The notes: generated by a model not told the origin, from the letters alone. A DNA stretch of 64,000 bases from an uncultured Prevotellaceae bacterium (GCA_902768785.1 CACXMM010000003.1:1-64000); one strand, 5' to 3'. Positions 41,380-51,267 are shown, numbered from the stretch's first letter. Numbers and translations are program-made.

Positions 41380-44300
41380 TCACTTCACCACGGTCTTTTT
41401 TCCGTTGATGATATACACACCTTTGCCGGCTTGATGAACCTGCATGCCTTGCATGTTGTAGATGACGACGGCCTTTGTGTCCTCACCGATAACGTTGATA
41501 CCCGTAGGTAAGATAGAAACCGATTCTTCCTGACCGAAGCCGCCCATGGCGTTGGCAGCACGGATCGTGAGCACATCTTTCATCTCATCCACCTCGTTGA
41601 TGTTCAGATAGGTGTTATTGGTGATGCCAGATAACTCGCCGTTCTTGAACACTGCGTAGAGTGTGGCTTCCTGCGAACGTGACCATGAAACGGTACCATT
41701 GCTGTAGAGGGCGGTGGAAGGAGCGGACACCTGAGCGGTTTGTCCTGCCGGTGACCAGTTGCTGAACACCTTGTCGAGGGTATAGGCTTCGGCCTCCTCG
41801 TCAGACAGGATGATGTCGTAGGTGTAGTTGCCATTGCTATGTGTGAAGGTCTCTACCAGACTGGCAGGAGATACCACATTGCCTTTCGTGTCGATGGATT
41901 TATACTCCTTGAAACTGTAGGCGGCAATGTTCATACCTGCCAGGGTGAAGCGCGTGTCGATGACCTCATCCGGCTGGTTGATCACTGTGTTCAGCCAGGT
42001 GAGCTTCGACAGCCCACCCCACGAACGACCCAGACTGAAGGAGGCTGCCTTGTTCTCGATGGTACAGTGACTGAAGACATATCCGAATTTCGAACTGTTG
42101 TCAGGGTAGGGTGCAGCCACTACGTCGCTGCCAGACTTACTGCCGGCAGCACGGCTCTCGTTCACGAAAGTACATCTGTCGTAATAGACATCGCCCCCAC
42201 CACAGAGGTAGTCAACGGTGCCGTGGATCTCTGAGGTCTCCCAGTAGAACTGACTGTTCGAGTTGCTGTAGTAGGTATCCTGATAGGAGAGCATGCGCAC
42301 GTTCTTACAGATGGTCTGCTTTCCCTTGTCCTGCAAGCATACGGCACGTCCGCCTACCTGACCGCCACTGATCGCACCATAATAGTCAAGGGCGTTCTGC
42401 AGGGTGAGGTCTTGCATATAGAGGTTCGAACTGGTGTTCAGAATCGTCGCTGTGGTACCAATACCCTCGATAGAGCGGTCGGGAGCATTCTTGATGATGG
42501 TGCCATTCATCGATTGTCCGATGAGTGACAGGTTACTGCGGCTGATGGTTGTTAACACCGTCTCACTCAGGTCGTAGAGTCCGTCGGGCAGGAAGATAAC
42601 GGCACGGTCGCTGCCCTCTAAGCCATTGGCCAGCTCAATCATCGACAGGAGGTTCTTTCCACTCTCCTCAGGGGTGGCTCCTTGCTTCACCACATAGACA
42701 TTGCTGCCTTCCACCTTCGTGTAGGGATCCTCGGCTTGGTTGCGAATGCTGATGTTGTGGATATAGATAGCACCGTTGGGGAAGGTGAGGGTGAGCTCGC
42801 CGGCACCCTGAGAACCGTCATACTGGATGGTAGCGTTGGCACCATCGGACGATGCCTTGGCCTCTGCGGTTCCTAATACGGTGGTACCATCGGGGGCATA
42901 GAGGGTAAGGTCACCGCTCGATGAGTACTGACAGAGACTCAGCTTGATGTAACCCTTACCTCCTACTTGGAACTTGATCTTGTCATTGCCACTGAAGGCC
43001 CATCCGTGCTGCTTGTCGTGCCAGTAGCCTGTGCCCTCGAAGGTCAGTACATCGTGGTCAGCGGGATCGAAGTTCTCTTTGGTGAGATCATAATCATAGC
43101 GTGCCGTAGCATTGGCCACCTCAATCGGTGTGCAGAGGGCATAGAGGTTCGCATCGGCCTGGAAGGTGCTTGACGATTTGTATTTCACGGCAGCGCTTCC
43201 GCTCACGGCAGTTGCCCATCCGCGGAACTTGTAACCATCTGTTACAGTCACCTTATTCTCATCGATGTCAAATGTTCCTACAGCCAAGTCTTTCTCCACC
43301 TGCTGTTTGCCTAAGACGGTGGTACCGTCAGAGTCGAAGTAGGTGAGGGTATAGAAGGGCTTACGAACGAAGTTGGCCACCCACTTCATACTGATGCCGT
43401 TGTGGGTCACGGGGATGGTCACGGTGCACTTGCTGTCATCACCTTGATAGGTAATGGTACCTAATTCACCTGCCTTTACCACGACATCGGTGACTGGGTT
43501 TTGCTCGCTGATCATCTTCTCGTCTTTGAAGAGTTCGATCTCGGAAACATAGTCATCTCCTACAATGGCAAATTCTTTTTCCACGATATGGGTAATACCG
43601 TTAGCCACGAACGAGGTAAGGATTGGAATATCCTGCTTCGTACCGTTCAGGATACCCTCGATGACGATAGCTGCGAAGCCGATCTGCTTGTTATTTGCCA
43701 GATTGTAGAGGTTGATCTGCAAGCCGCATTCACCCTCGCCAGGTGTTGCTCCGGTAATGTCGTAAGTGAAGTTGGAGTAGTGGTTCACGTTATTCCGTTC
43801 GGGTTTCTCACCTGTGGCCAGGGTAACGGTGGTGCCGTCGGGATTCACCCATGCGAAATCAAGATTACCGCCGTCAGTACCGAAACGAGTGGACTTCAAA
43901 GTAACTTTGGTAGGTGTAAAGGTCAATCCTGGATAAGGACGGATCATGAAACGGATGGCATTACTCTCATCAGCCTCTTTCTGCTGTTCGTTCGGGTTGA
44001 AGAGTGTCTGATAGTGGTCGATGCTGTTATTGCTCCGACTGTGGATGTTTAGGTTGCTGCCATAGGTCACCTTACTGCTTAGGAAGAATTCTTCCATGTT
44101 GCCGAATCCTGCTTTCTGATCGTCAACGCCCTGATCGAAGGGGAACGTGGCGGTCATCGCCTCATTGTCGATACTTGTCTTGATCTTTTCGATAGAAAAG
44201 TACGGCGTATAGTTGCCTCCCTCGATGGTGAGTGTTGTGGCACCTCCTTGGTAGTTGAAACTCACCACATTGTTCTCCACATCATTGTGATAGCAGGCTC

Positions 44301-44685
44301 CTGTGTTCGTGTTGAACTGACCGACGGTTTCACCATTGGCATCTGTTACTGTGACGTCACCACCCCAGGCGCAGGAGCCCATGGTGATCTTTACCGGACC
44401 CTGAACGGGAACGATGCCCTTGAAACCTGCCCACCCGTGTTCATTCGAGTGCCATTTACCAGTGATGACTGCTACGGCATTCTCCGCATCTGCCGCCACA
44501 CGGCTCACTGTGCCGTCATCAGCAACGGCAATGCCGATGTTAGGCAGTTGCTGCCATTCCACCTGTTCTTCCTGAGTTAGCAGGTTCCCGTTCCTCAGAT
44601 CAATCTTGATGTCCTGTGCGTTGACCAGCAAAGCCGCCAATAGCATCAGACACATTGTGCTGATTCTTCGTAATTGTTTGCTCAT
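41380..44685 (-). CDS. Multidomain pectinesterase (CE8) with accessory domains
   Basis: A 1101-residue exported protein. Two copies of a lectin-like segment (around WHSNEHGWAGFKG at 78-165 and WHDKQHGWAFSG near 555-650) flank other beta-domains. Residues about 178-350 form a domain also present in the pectate lyase at 46173. The CE8 catalytic domain (about 660-950) has MLSYQDTYYS, GTVDYLCGGGDVYYDR and LGRSWGG, holding the family Gln/Asp/Asp/Arg residues. It removes methyl esters from homogalacturonan. The C-terminus (VVIYNMQGMQV, then KGVYIINGKKTVVK) is a shared sorting-type tail. It has its own promoter and terminator. Confidence 0.92.
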   Translation of the reverse strand: MSKQLRRISTMCLMLLAALLVNAQDIKIDLRNGNLLTQEEQVEWQQLPNIGIAVADDGTVSRVAADAENAVAVITGKWHSNEHGWAGFKGIVPVQGPVKITMGSCAWGGDVTVTDANGETVGQFNTNTGACYHNDVENNVVSFNYQGGATTLTIEGGNYTPYFSIEKIKTSIDNEAMTATFPFDQGVDDQKAGFGNMEEFFLSSKVTYGSNLNIHSRSNNSIDHYQTLFNPNEQQKEADESNAIRFMIRPYPGLTFTPTKVTLKSTRFGTDGGNLDFAWVNPDGTTVTLATGEKPERNNVNHYSNFTYDITGATPGEGECGLQINLYNLANNKQIGFAAIVIEGILNGTKQDIPILTSFVANGITHIVEKEFAIVGDDYVSEIELFKDEKMISEQNPVTDVVVKAGELGTITYQGDDSKCTVTIPVTHNGISMKWVANFVRKPFYTLTYFDSDGTTVLGKQQVEKDLAVGTFDIDENKVTVTDGYKFRGWATAVSGSAAVKYKSSSTFQADANLYALCTPIEVANATARYDYDLTKENFDPADHDVLTFEGTGYWHDKQHGWAFSGNDKIKFQVGGKGYIKLSLCQYSSSGDLTLYAPDGTTVLGTAEAKASSDGANATIQYDGSQGAGELTLTFPNGAIYIHNISIRNQAEDPYTKVEGSNVYVVKQGATPEESGKNLLSMIELANGLEGSDRAVIFLPDGLYDLSETVLTTISRSNLSLIGQSMNGTIIKNAPDRSIEGIGTTATILNTSSNLYMQDLTLQNALDYYGAISGGQVGGRAVCLQDKGKQTICKNVRMLSYQDTYYSNSNSQFYWETSEIHGTVDYLCGGGDVYYDRCTFVNESRAAGSKSGSDVVAAPYPDNSSKFGYVFSHCTIENKAASFSLGRSWGGLSKLTWLNTVINQPDEVIDTRFTLAGMNIAAYSFKEYKSIDTKGNVVSPASLVETFTHSNGNYTYDIILSDEEAEAYTLDKVFSNWSPAGQTAQVSAPSTALYSNGTVSWSRSQEATLYAVFKNGELSGITNNTYLNINEVDEMKDVLTIRAANAMGGFGQEESVSILPTGINVIGEDTKAVVIYNMQGMQVHQAGKGVYIINGKKTVVK

Positions 44686-44744
44686 TGTTTTAATCGGTTA
44701 GTGAATAAATATGAATGTTAATTTGTCTTCGTAGATGTTGGTTG

Positions 44745-44752
44745 CAAAGATA
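44745..44752 (-). promoter_or_regulatory. -7 box of the pectinesterase gene
   Basis: On the minus strand TATCTTTG lies 60 bases before the start at 44685. No obvious -33 TTTG. Confidence 0.5.
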
Positions 44753-44842
44753 CATAAAATATGTGTATCTTTTACGCTTTTTTTGTTAATAGATGATAAT
44801 TAGTGGCTTTTGGGCAGTCATGGTTCTTCTGATAGAGAACAG

Positions 44843-44874
44843 AAAAAGGATTTGCCCATAGACAAATCCTTTTT
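44843..44874 (-). terminator. Terminator of the OB-fold-like gene
   Basis: AAAAAGGATTTG, 8-base loop, CAAATCCTTTTT: a 12-bp perfect stem with T-rich ends, 22 bases after the stop at 44897. Confidence 0.9.
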
Positions 44875-44896
44875 GAAGTATTAGGAAGGATGCATT

Positions 44897-46069
44897 TTAT
44901 TTTTGCATCATCTTCTTTCCGTTCTTGATCACAACACCCTTGTAGTTGCTGTCAACGCGCTGACCAGCGATATTGAAGGCAGCCTTGCACTTTGTCTCTG
45001 CTTCTACACTGCTGATTCCAGCGGTGATGTCAGAGCTGATCGGTGCAATTTCAATCTGGGAGTTGTAGGGAATGATAACACCTGTGAGATTGGTCAGGGT
45101 CTGTCCCTCTTCGATGGCATACTTGAGTTTGAAGTTATCATAAATCTGCAGAGCCTTGCTCTCATCAGTATAGAATTTGCTTCCGTCTTTGAACACGGTA
45201 ATTGTGCCGTTCAGTTTGACAAGGTCTGCAATATGGGATGCAGCATCGGCCATATCAATAGCAACAGGCTCATAGGCAGTACCGGCAGTGTGGGTGAGAG
45301 CGGATGCGTCGGTGACAGTCATCTGTGTCATGCCATTATAGATGCTGACTTTTCCTTCAATCGTTCCACCTAATGTCCAGGTGTTCTCTGCACCAGAGAG
45401 TGCTTCCTGATTGTAGAAACACATGCCACCTGTCTCATCGCGTACATAGACACTCTTCTTGTCAGGACTAACGTATGTTATCTTGGCACCATCGAGCTTC
45501 AACTTAGCATCTGTACCACTTCCTAATGCAGTGAATTCAGAGATGTTGTTGGCAACAGGTGTGGAACCGGTACTATAAGTACCCTTGGGATAAATCACAA
45601 TCTGTACGAACTGGGTGTTGTGGTTGCTGGTGACTTTGATAGAATAGATTGTTCCTGCTGCCTGTTTGTCTGCAGCGATCTTATAGGCGTTCGTCCCCTG
45701 TGCACCTGTGGTTTCTTCACTTACTGCTTCGTCGCCGACGAAGATGTTCTGCTTGACAGCAGCCGATGCTTTATCACGGCCAACAGTCTCAATAGCTTCC
45801 ACATCGAAGCTGAATGCTGGGAGGGTAAGGGTAGCTCCTTGCTTACCAATCAGAAGATACTGGTCGGAAGCATAGAATCTGTAACCATTCCCTTCAGTAC
45901 CTTCAAGCGTAATGGTATAGGTGCCATTTGTGAAGTCTTTTTTCTCAGTTGCCTTTGCATCCTCGGGAATACCCCATGCATTGCTCGTGAAGTCGAGAGT
46001 CACAACTTCTTGTGCATTAGCAGCGGTTGCCATGAGAGCCATGGCGATAAGCGTAAAAAATTTTTTCAT
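44897..46069 (-). CDS. Exported protein with OB-fold-like domain and sorting-type tail
   Basis: About 390 residues, signal peptide MKKFFTLIAMALMATAANA (start at 46069 preferred over 46075). The N-terminal third is a beta-rich domain (VVTLDFTSNAWGIPEDAK). The middle (about 190-350) contains ITYVSPDKKSVYVRDETGGM and LVKLNGTITVFKDGSKFYTD, like the nucleic-acid/carbohydrate OB-fold repeats found in Bacteroidales secreted proteins. The C-terminus (KAAFNIAGQRV, then KGVVIKNGKKMMQK) matches the tail of its pectinase neighbours. No catalytic motif. Probable extracellular binding protein of the pectin regulon. Confidence 0.72.
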   Translation of the reverse strand: MKKFFTLIAMALMATAANAQEVVTLDFTSNAWGIPEDAKATEKKDFTNGTYTITLEGTEGNGYRFYASDQYLLIGKQGATLTLPAFSFDVEAIETVGRDKASAAVKQNIFVGDEAVSEETTGAQGTNAYKIAADKQAAGTIYSIKVTSNHNTQFVQIVIYPKGTYSTGSTPVANNISEFTALGSGTDAKLKLDGAKITYVSPDKKSVYVRDETGGMCFYNQEALSGAENTWTLGGTIEGKVSIYNGMTQMTVTDASALTHTAGTAYEPVAIDMADAASHIADLVKLNGTITVFKDGSKFYTDESKALQIYDNFKLKYAIEEGQTLTNLTGVIIPYNSQIEIAPISSDITAGISSVEAETKCKAAFNIAGQRVDSNYKGVVIKNGKKMMQK

Positions 46070-46111
46070 AAGCATATTGTATTAGTTAATAATAATTGTA
46101 AACTTCCGATG

Positions 46112-46119
46112 CAAAGATA
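46112..46119 (-). promoter_or_regulatory. -7 box of the OB-fold-like gene
   Basis: On the minus strand TATCTTTG lies 43 bases before 46069, immediately after the terminator of the upstream pectate lyase gene. Confidence 0.5.
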
Positions 46120-46121
46120 AT

Positions 46122-46160
46122 AAAAATCTCGCAAACCGTCATGAGGTTTGCGAGATTTTT
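46122..46160 (-). terminator. Terminator of the pectate lyase operon
   Basis: AAAAATCTCGCAAACC and its perfect complement (46145-46160) enclose a 7-base loop: 16-bp stem with T-run on either strand, 13 bases after the stop. Confidence 0.93.
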
Positions 46161-46172
46161 AAAGATTGTTTA

Positions 46173-48515
46173 TCAATGGAGAATGATTTTCCTGCTTCTC
46201 ACTGTGCCATCTGTTTGTTTGATGATCTCAATGTTGATACCCTTCTGGGGCTTGGCTATTTTCTGACCCCCTATATTATAATAGGTACGCGAAGAGCCTT
46301 GAACGTCAATCACCATTTCCACAGCAGTATTATCACCACCGGTCAGTTTCCCTTGAATCTGGATGTTGCCAAAACCGTAGTCCTTGAGGTTTTTGCTACC
46401 ATCATCTTTCAATTGTCCTAATGCATAGATGTTGAACACCAATTGACATAAGCCCTCAGTAGCAGTGGCGTTGTTCAGGTCGAGGGAATAGGTGGAATAA
46501 CTGGGTGAGCCGTTATCACGGTTGGGCGTTTCACCCGATACCAGCTTGGTCTCACCACCCGCGTCAATCCAGGTGGCATCAAACTTACCACCATCGGTAC
46601 CCATTCTTGACACCACGAAAGAGATCTTGTTGGCAAGGAATTTGTATCCCGCTTTCGTCTTGAACGTAAACATGAGGGCGTTTCCTTCGTTTGGACCTGA
46701 CTCGTTGGGAACCTGTGCCTGTACCTTGGTCTCCTTCACGTCACCTAACTGCTTCGTACCGTTGTATGCCAGGTTACTGCCTAAGATGACATCGTTGGAC
46801 TCGAAGAAAGCAGCGGTATTGTCGGCATAGGTAGCCTCTTCTTTACTACCGGAACTGAATACCCAGCTTACAGAGGCATCCGTACCTTCCTTGGGATCTA
46901 CTGAGGGGGTGTCGTCACCATCAGTCTTCGAGGGGAGATCCACAATCGTACAGGCAGGATAGTATTCGTTGACGGTGCTCTCAGCATCTTCGTTCCCCTT
47001 CTTCATGATATCCTCTACCAGACTGCTTAGGAAGACCTCCAAATTCGTGTACCATTTCTTCTCGCTGTCTAAGGTATAGAGGGTAGCATCATTCGCATCG
47101 TTGGGGTTCAGTCCGTTGGCGGTCTCCCATACGTCGGGCATACCGTCGCCGTCGCTGTCATATCCGTCAGGCCTACTGCCTTTGGGGAAGTTGGCCTCGG
47201 TGTAACCGTTGACGTCAGAAACTACGTCGATGCGTCCTTTCTTCTTGGTCACCGATCCTGAATACTCAGCCGTTCCGCTTCGTGCCTCATCAAAATAACG
47301 CTTATCCACATCATCCATAAAGAGGGATGCACCGCTATAACTCAATACCTTTTCGAATGCATTTGATGCAGAATGCGTGGTGACCTCACCGATGGGGGCC
47401 GGTGTTTCGAGTTGCATGCAGACATAATCGGTTCCGTTGCTTGTGATATATTCCGCATTGGCACCATGTAAATGATTGGGATCTTTCGAATAGCGTTTTC
47501 CATTATAGGTAATGGTTCCATTGTCATATTTAAACTTGTTCCATCCAGCGGCATTACCATCAATCAGGTTCCCATCAACGTAGTAGCGACTGGTCATGCC
47601 GTAAGCATTGGGATGACCGGAGGAGTTCCCTTCCGCTCCAACGGTAACCTGTGTCAGTTTCGACACAGTGGCTGCCGGACCGCTCTTCATATAGTTGTTG
47701 ACCATATTGATCTGTCCACCGCCAGGACCGCCATAGCAACCATCGGTATTATAGGTGACGCAGTTGCGGAAATCCACATTCTCGGCCTGCACATAATTCT
47801 CCCATTTGTATTGGCTATAGAGCTTGTTGCTGGTATAACCTTTCCATTCATACCGTGCTCCGTTGAAACGCGGTGAGCGGTTGGCCACATGGGTGATGAG
47901 GTTGTGGTGGAATGAAGCTAATTTACCGCCCCAGATGCCACCATAGCCATGAGCACCTTTCCCATGTCCGGCATCGTTGAGGCTCTCCCCCAAGGTACAC
48001 CACTGCATGGTGAAATTGTTGTTGTCGTAGAACGAAGCCACTTCATCGATACTCCATGAGAAGGAGCAGTGATCAAGAATGATACCGGTCTTGTTGCGTT
48101 GCCATGTGGCATCGGCACCGTCGTTGACATCCCTCTCCTGTCCTCGACGGAAACGTACGAAGCGGATGATGTTGTTGGCACCAGGCTGCACGGTATAATA
48201 GCGGATGGTGATACCAGGGTAGGGGGCAGTCTGTCCTGCGATGGTGGTGTTGTCACCGATGTTAAGATCCGATGCCAAAGGGATCACGCCCGCCACATCG
48301 AAGACGATGATTTTCTTTGCACTGCCGCTCACAGCGGATCGGAGCGAGCCGGTACCACTGTTATTCAGGTTGGTGACATGAATAACCTTCCCACCGCGTC
48401 CACCTGTGACATAACGTCCGTGTCCTTCAGCACCCGGGAAGGCGGGCACTTCTTCTTGGGCCATGGTCGCCAGCGTGAAAAGGGCGACGGCTATCATCAT
48501 GAAATATCTCTTCAT
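46173..48515 (-). CDS. Pectate lyase (PL1 family) with accessory domain
   Basis: A 780-residue exported enzyme. The beta-helix (about 20-400) starts FPGAEGHGRYVTGGRGGKVI and includes TIAGQTAPYPGITIRYY, ILDHCSFSWSIDE and NRSPRFN, with the catalytic Arg region, as in Bacteroidales PL1 enzymes. It cleaves de-esterified homogalacturonan by beta-elimination. A calcium loop DSDGDGMPDVWE follows (about 455-470). Residues about 550-727 are a beta-domain shared with the pectinesterase at 41380. The C-terminal tail is YYNIGGQKI then KGINIEIIK. The gene starts 18 bases after the GH28-GH105 gene and is probably co-transcribed with it. Confidence 0.92.
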   Translation of the reverse strand: MKRYFMMIAVALFTLATMAQEEVPAFPGAEGHGRYVTGGRGGKVIHVTNLNNSGTGSLRSAVSGSAKKIIVFDVAGVIPLASDLNIGDNTTIAGQTAPYPGITIRYYTVQPGANNIIRFVRFRRGQERDVNDGADATWQRNKTGIILDHCSFSWSIDEVASFYDNNNFTMQWCTLGESLNDAGHGKGAHGYGGIWGGKLASFHHNLITHVANRSPRFNGARYEWKGYTSNKLYSQYKWENYVQAENVDFRNCVTYNTDGCYGGPGGGQINMVNNYMKSGPAATVSKLTQVTVGAEGNSSGHPNAYGMTSRYYVDGNLIDGNAAGWNKFKYDNGTITYNGKRYSKDPNHLHGANAEYITSNGTDYVCMQLETPAPIGEVTTHSASNAFEKVLSYSGASLFMDDVDKRYFDEARSGTAEYSGSVTKKKGRIDVVSDVNGYTEANFPKGSRPDGYDSDGDGMPDVWETANGLNPNDANDATLYTLDSEKKWYTNLEVFLSSLVEDIMKKGNEDAESTVNEYYPACTIVDLPSKTDGDDTPSVDPKEGTDASVSWVFSSGSKEEATYADNTAAFFESNDVILGSNLAYNGTKQLGDVKETKVQAQVPNESGPNEGNALMFTFKTKAGYKFLANKISFVVSRMGTDGGKFDATWIDAGGETKLVSGETPNRDNGSPSYSTYSLDLNNATATEGLCQLVFNIYALGQLKDDGSKNLKDYGFGNIQIQGKLTGGDNTAVEMVIDVQGSSRTYYNIGGQKIAKPQKGINIEIIKQTDGTVRSRKIILH

Positions 48516-48533
48516 CTTGTTTATGATACTGTT

Positions 48534-51161
48534 TTATTTGTAAAAAGAATATACGTCATAGCCCAACTGCTCCATCTCCAAGCTGGCCCAGATGAACGGA
48601 CCGACACCCTTGGCATCGTTGTCACGAATCGGCTCGCTTAGGTAGTAGGCGAACGAACCGTCACGTTTACGGTTCTCCTTCACCTTTGGAGCAGCCTTCT
48701 GTACTGAAGGACTCATGCCCGGACCTAATCCAGCCACAGCACAGCACTGGGTAAGAGAAATCGTCTTATCGCCATTCACACGGATGAAGTTGTCGATGAT
48801 GCCCTTGTAGGCTTTGATACCAGCATGAAGGTATTTCTCCCCAAGGTATCCTTTGTTATAGGCTTTCAGTAACACATAGGCAAACATCGAGGAGCAAGTG
48901 CTCTCCAAGTAATTGCCTTCACGCTTGGGAGAGTCCATCACTTGATACCACACTCCGCTCTTTTTGTCCTGCCATTTGATGACGGCATCGAGATCCTTCT
49001 TCAGTAACTCGATTACCTCTCCACGACGGGAATAGTTCTCAGGTAGCGCATCGAGCAGTTCGATGAGAGCCATCGAGAACCATCCTTGGGCGCGACCCCA
49101 GCAGTGTTGGGAAAGACCAGTTTCCTTATCGCTCCAGAACATGTCCCTGTTCTCATCGTAGGCATGACGGTTCAACCCTGTCTTCGGATCCAGTGTGCGC
49201 TCATAAGTGATGCTGATCTGGTTCACCGCATCGTCGTAGATCTTTTGGGCTTTCTTTGCCGGTAGCAGGTCACGGGCGGTCAGGGCATAGAAAGGCAGTC
49301 CCATGAAGATTCCGTCGAGCCACACCTGATAGGCATAGATGGCCTTATGCCAATATACCTTGTCAGCCTTGGTTCGCGGCTGCTTCTCCAATTGTTTCAT
49401 CATTGTCTTCATGGCCACCAGATTCTTGAGGTCGGGATAGAGCTTGTACATCCTTGCCACGAAATGACCAGTCCGGATATTGTCGAGGTTATAGTCGAGA
49501 AGGTTATAGCCACGGATCTCGCCCTTGGCATTAATCATGGTGTCGGTATATTCCTGACAGTAGTTCAGGATGTCCTTGCCTCCATATTTTAAATAGGTGT
49601 CGAGCATGCCTTCGAGTTCGATGCCCATCACGTAGCTCCATTTGGGCTTTGAAGAGAAATCAAGCAAATATGACTTGGGAACGCGTTGCATCTCTGAGTA
49701 GGTTAACCACTCGGAATAGTGCTTGTAGGGTTTCTCATTCAGCACCAATGAGCCGTTTACGAAGAGATTCTCGAAGTTCAAATCCTGTGCCTTTCCACTC
49801 AGGTAGAACGGACGGTCATACACCCCGTTGAACTGACAGTTCTTGACGTTGATATGATTGACGGTATAAGCCAGTGAGTCGGCTTCGTAACCTACAATCA
49901 TCACACCGTATTTGGACTTCTGACAGGTCACGTTCTCCATATTCACGTTGCGTACGGTGGGGTAGAAGCCACGGCAGCACACCTCCTTGGGCTCGTAGTC
50001 GGTATTCACCTTCAGCACTGCTTCCTTACACTGTCCGACGGTGACATTACGGAAATAGATGTTCTCGATGATGCCGCCGCGACAGGAGTTGGTTTTGATG
50101 CGAAGCACACGGTCGAGATTCGGTGAGTCCATCTGACAGTTCTCGACAAATACGTTCTGACAACCGCCGGAGATCTCAGAACCGATCACTACACCACCAT
50201 GACCGTCTTCCATCACACAGTTGCGGATGATGATATTCTTACTGGGTATTCCAGCATAACGACCTGTGCTACCGGCACGACCGTCAGCATTGCGGCCGCT
50301 CTTGATGGCGATGCAGTCGTCACCAGTATGGAAGGTGCAACCCTCAATGAGAACATTCTCACAGCTCTCTGGGTCGCATCCGTCGCCATTAGGGCCTTCG
50401 TTCCAAACTTTTACGTTTCTGACAATCACATTCTTTGATAGAAGGGGGTGCATTACCCAGAAGGGTGAACGCAGCAGGGTAACACCCTCGATGAGGATGC
50501 CGTCACACTGGTTCAGGTTGATAAGCTGGGGACGCAGCCCTTTGCCGGCACCGAACACACGCTGGTCCATATCCACACCGTCCTCAGCAAATTTCAGCAA
50601 GTCGGCACGACCGCCGGGGTTCTGCTGTTTCTCGGGTACAACGATGTCACGGCTCTTGGGTGTCTTCCCACTCATCAGCCACCATGTCTCGTCACTGCCA
50701 TTACCATCGATGGTTCCCTCTCCAGTGATAGCCACGTCGGTTTGCTGATAGGCATAGATAAACGGCTGGTAGTTCCAGCAATCAAGTCCTTCCCAGCGGG
50801 TAGGAACGTTCGGGTACAGCTTACGGTCGAAGGCGAACAGCAGGGTGGCATCTTTCTCTAACACCAGGTTCACATGACTCTTCAGCACGATACCTCCCGT
50901 GTTCCATGTTCCGGCAGGGACAATCACCTTACCGCCTCCAGCCTTCGAACAGGCATCAATGGCTTTGTTGATAGCCTTCTGGTTCTTGGCGGCATCGTTC
51001 ACCTTCAGTGATGCACCATATTTGGTGATGAGGAAAGTGCGATCGGCGAACTGCGGTTCGCGGATACTTTGTTCAATTTGCTTGTACGTCGTCTCCCACA
51101 CAGAGGCCATCATGGTCAGGGGGAAGAGCATGGCAATAAGAATAGATTGTAGTCTGTTCAT
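48534..51161 (-). CDS. GH28-GH105 fusion: polygalacturonase plus unsaturated uronyl hydrolase
   Basis: An 875-residue exported protein made of two enzymes. Residues about 40-480 are GH28, with GPNGDGCDPE, HTGDDCIAIKSG, DGHGGVVIGS and RVLRIKT (the NxD, DD, GHG and RIK motifs). Residues about 500-875 are a GH105 (alpha/alpha)6 barrel with WLDGIFMGLP, QHCWGRAQGWFSMALIELLD and KSGVWYQVMDSP, the fold that removes the unsaturated uronic acid left by pectate lyase. The pair would act in sequence on lyase products, and the lyase gene follows directly. Signal peptide at the N-terminus. Confidence 0.93.
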   Translation of the reverse strand: MNRLQSILIAMLFPLTMMASVWETTYKQIEQSIREPQFADRTFLITKYGASLKVNDAAKNQKAINKAIDACSKAGGGKVIVPAGTWNTGGIVLKSHVNLVLEKDATLLFAFDRKLYPNVPTRWEGLDCWNYQPFIYAYQQTDVAITGEGTIDGNGSDETWWLMSGKTPKSRDIVVPEKQQNPGGRADLLKFAEDGVDMDQRVFGAGKGLRPQLINLNQCDGILIEGVTLLRSPFWVMHPLLSKNVIVRNVKVWNEGPNGDGCDPESCENVLIEGCTFHTGDDCIAIKSGRNADGRAGSTGRYAGIPSKNIIIRNCVMEDGHGGVVIGSEISGGCQNVFVENCQMDSPNLDRVLRIKTNSCRGGIIENIYFRNVTVGQCKEAVLKVNTDYEPKEVCCRGFYPTVRNVNMENVTCQKSKYGVMIVGYEADSLAYTVNHINVKNCQFNGVYDRPFYLSGKAQDLNFENLFVNGSLVLNEKPYKHYSEWLTYSEMQRVPKSYLLDFSSKPKWSYVMGIELEGMLDTYLKYGGKDILNYCQEYTDTMINAKGEIRGYNLLDYNLDNIRTGHFVARMYKLYPDLKNLVAMKTMMKQLEKQPRTKADKVYWHKAIYAYQVWLDGIFMGLPFYALTARDLLPAKKAQKIYDDAVNQISITYERTLDPKTGLNRHAYDENRDMFWSDKETGLSQHCWGRAQGWFSMALIELLDALPENYSRRGEVIELLKKDLDAVIKWQDKKSGVWYQVMDSPKREGNYLESTCSSMFAYVLLKAYNKGYLGEKYLHAGIKAYKGIIDNFIRVNGDKTISLTQCCAVAGLGPGMSPSVQKAAPKVKENRKRDGSFAYYLSEPIRDNDAKGVGPFIWASLEMEQLGYDVYSFYK

Positions 51162-51198
51162 GACTCGATTTGTTTTGATTTGTTTTGTAATTCTGTTG

Positions 51199-51206
51199 CA
51201 AAGATA
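51199..51206 (-). promoter_or_regulatory. -7 box of the GH28-GH105 gene
   Basis: On the minus strand TATCTTTG lies 38 bases before the start at 51161, which implies the gene does not rely on the distant riboswitch transcript. Confidence 0.55.
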
Positions 51207-51267
51207 CGAATATTCTTATAATAATGGGTGCGTGAAATGTTAAAAATTGAAGATTTTTACGTAAACG

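Noticed and set aside
44092-44685. T9SS-type C-terminal domain model for all secreted proteins of the window
   Set aside because: The tail is found only on the pectin-region proteins; the 8-20 kb operon proteins lack it, so no general claim is made.
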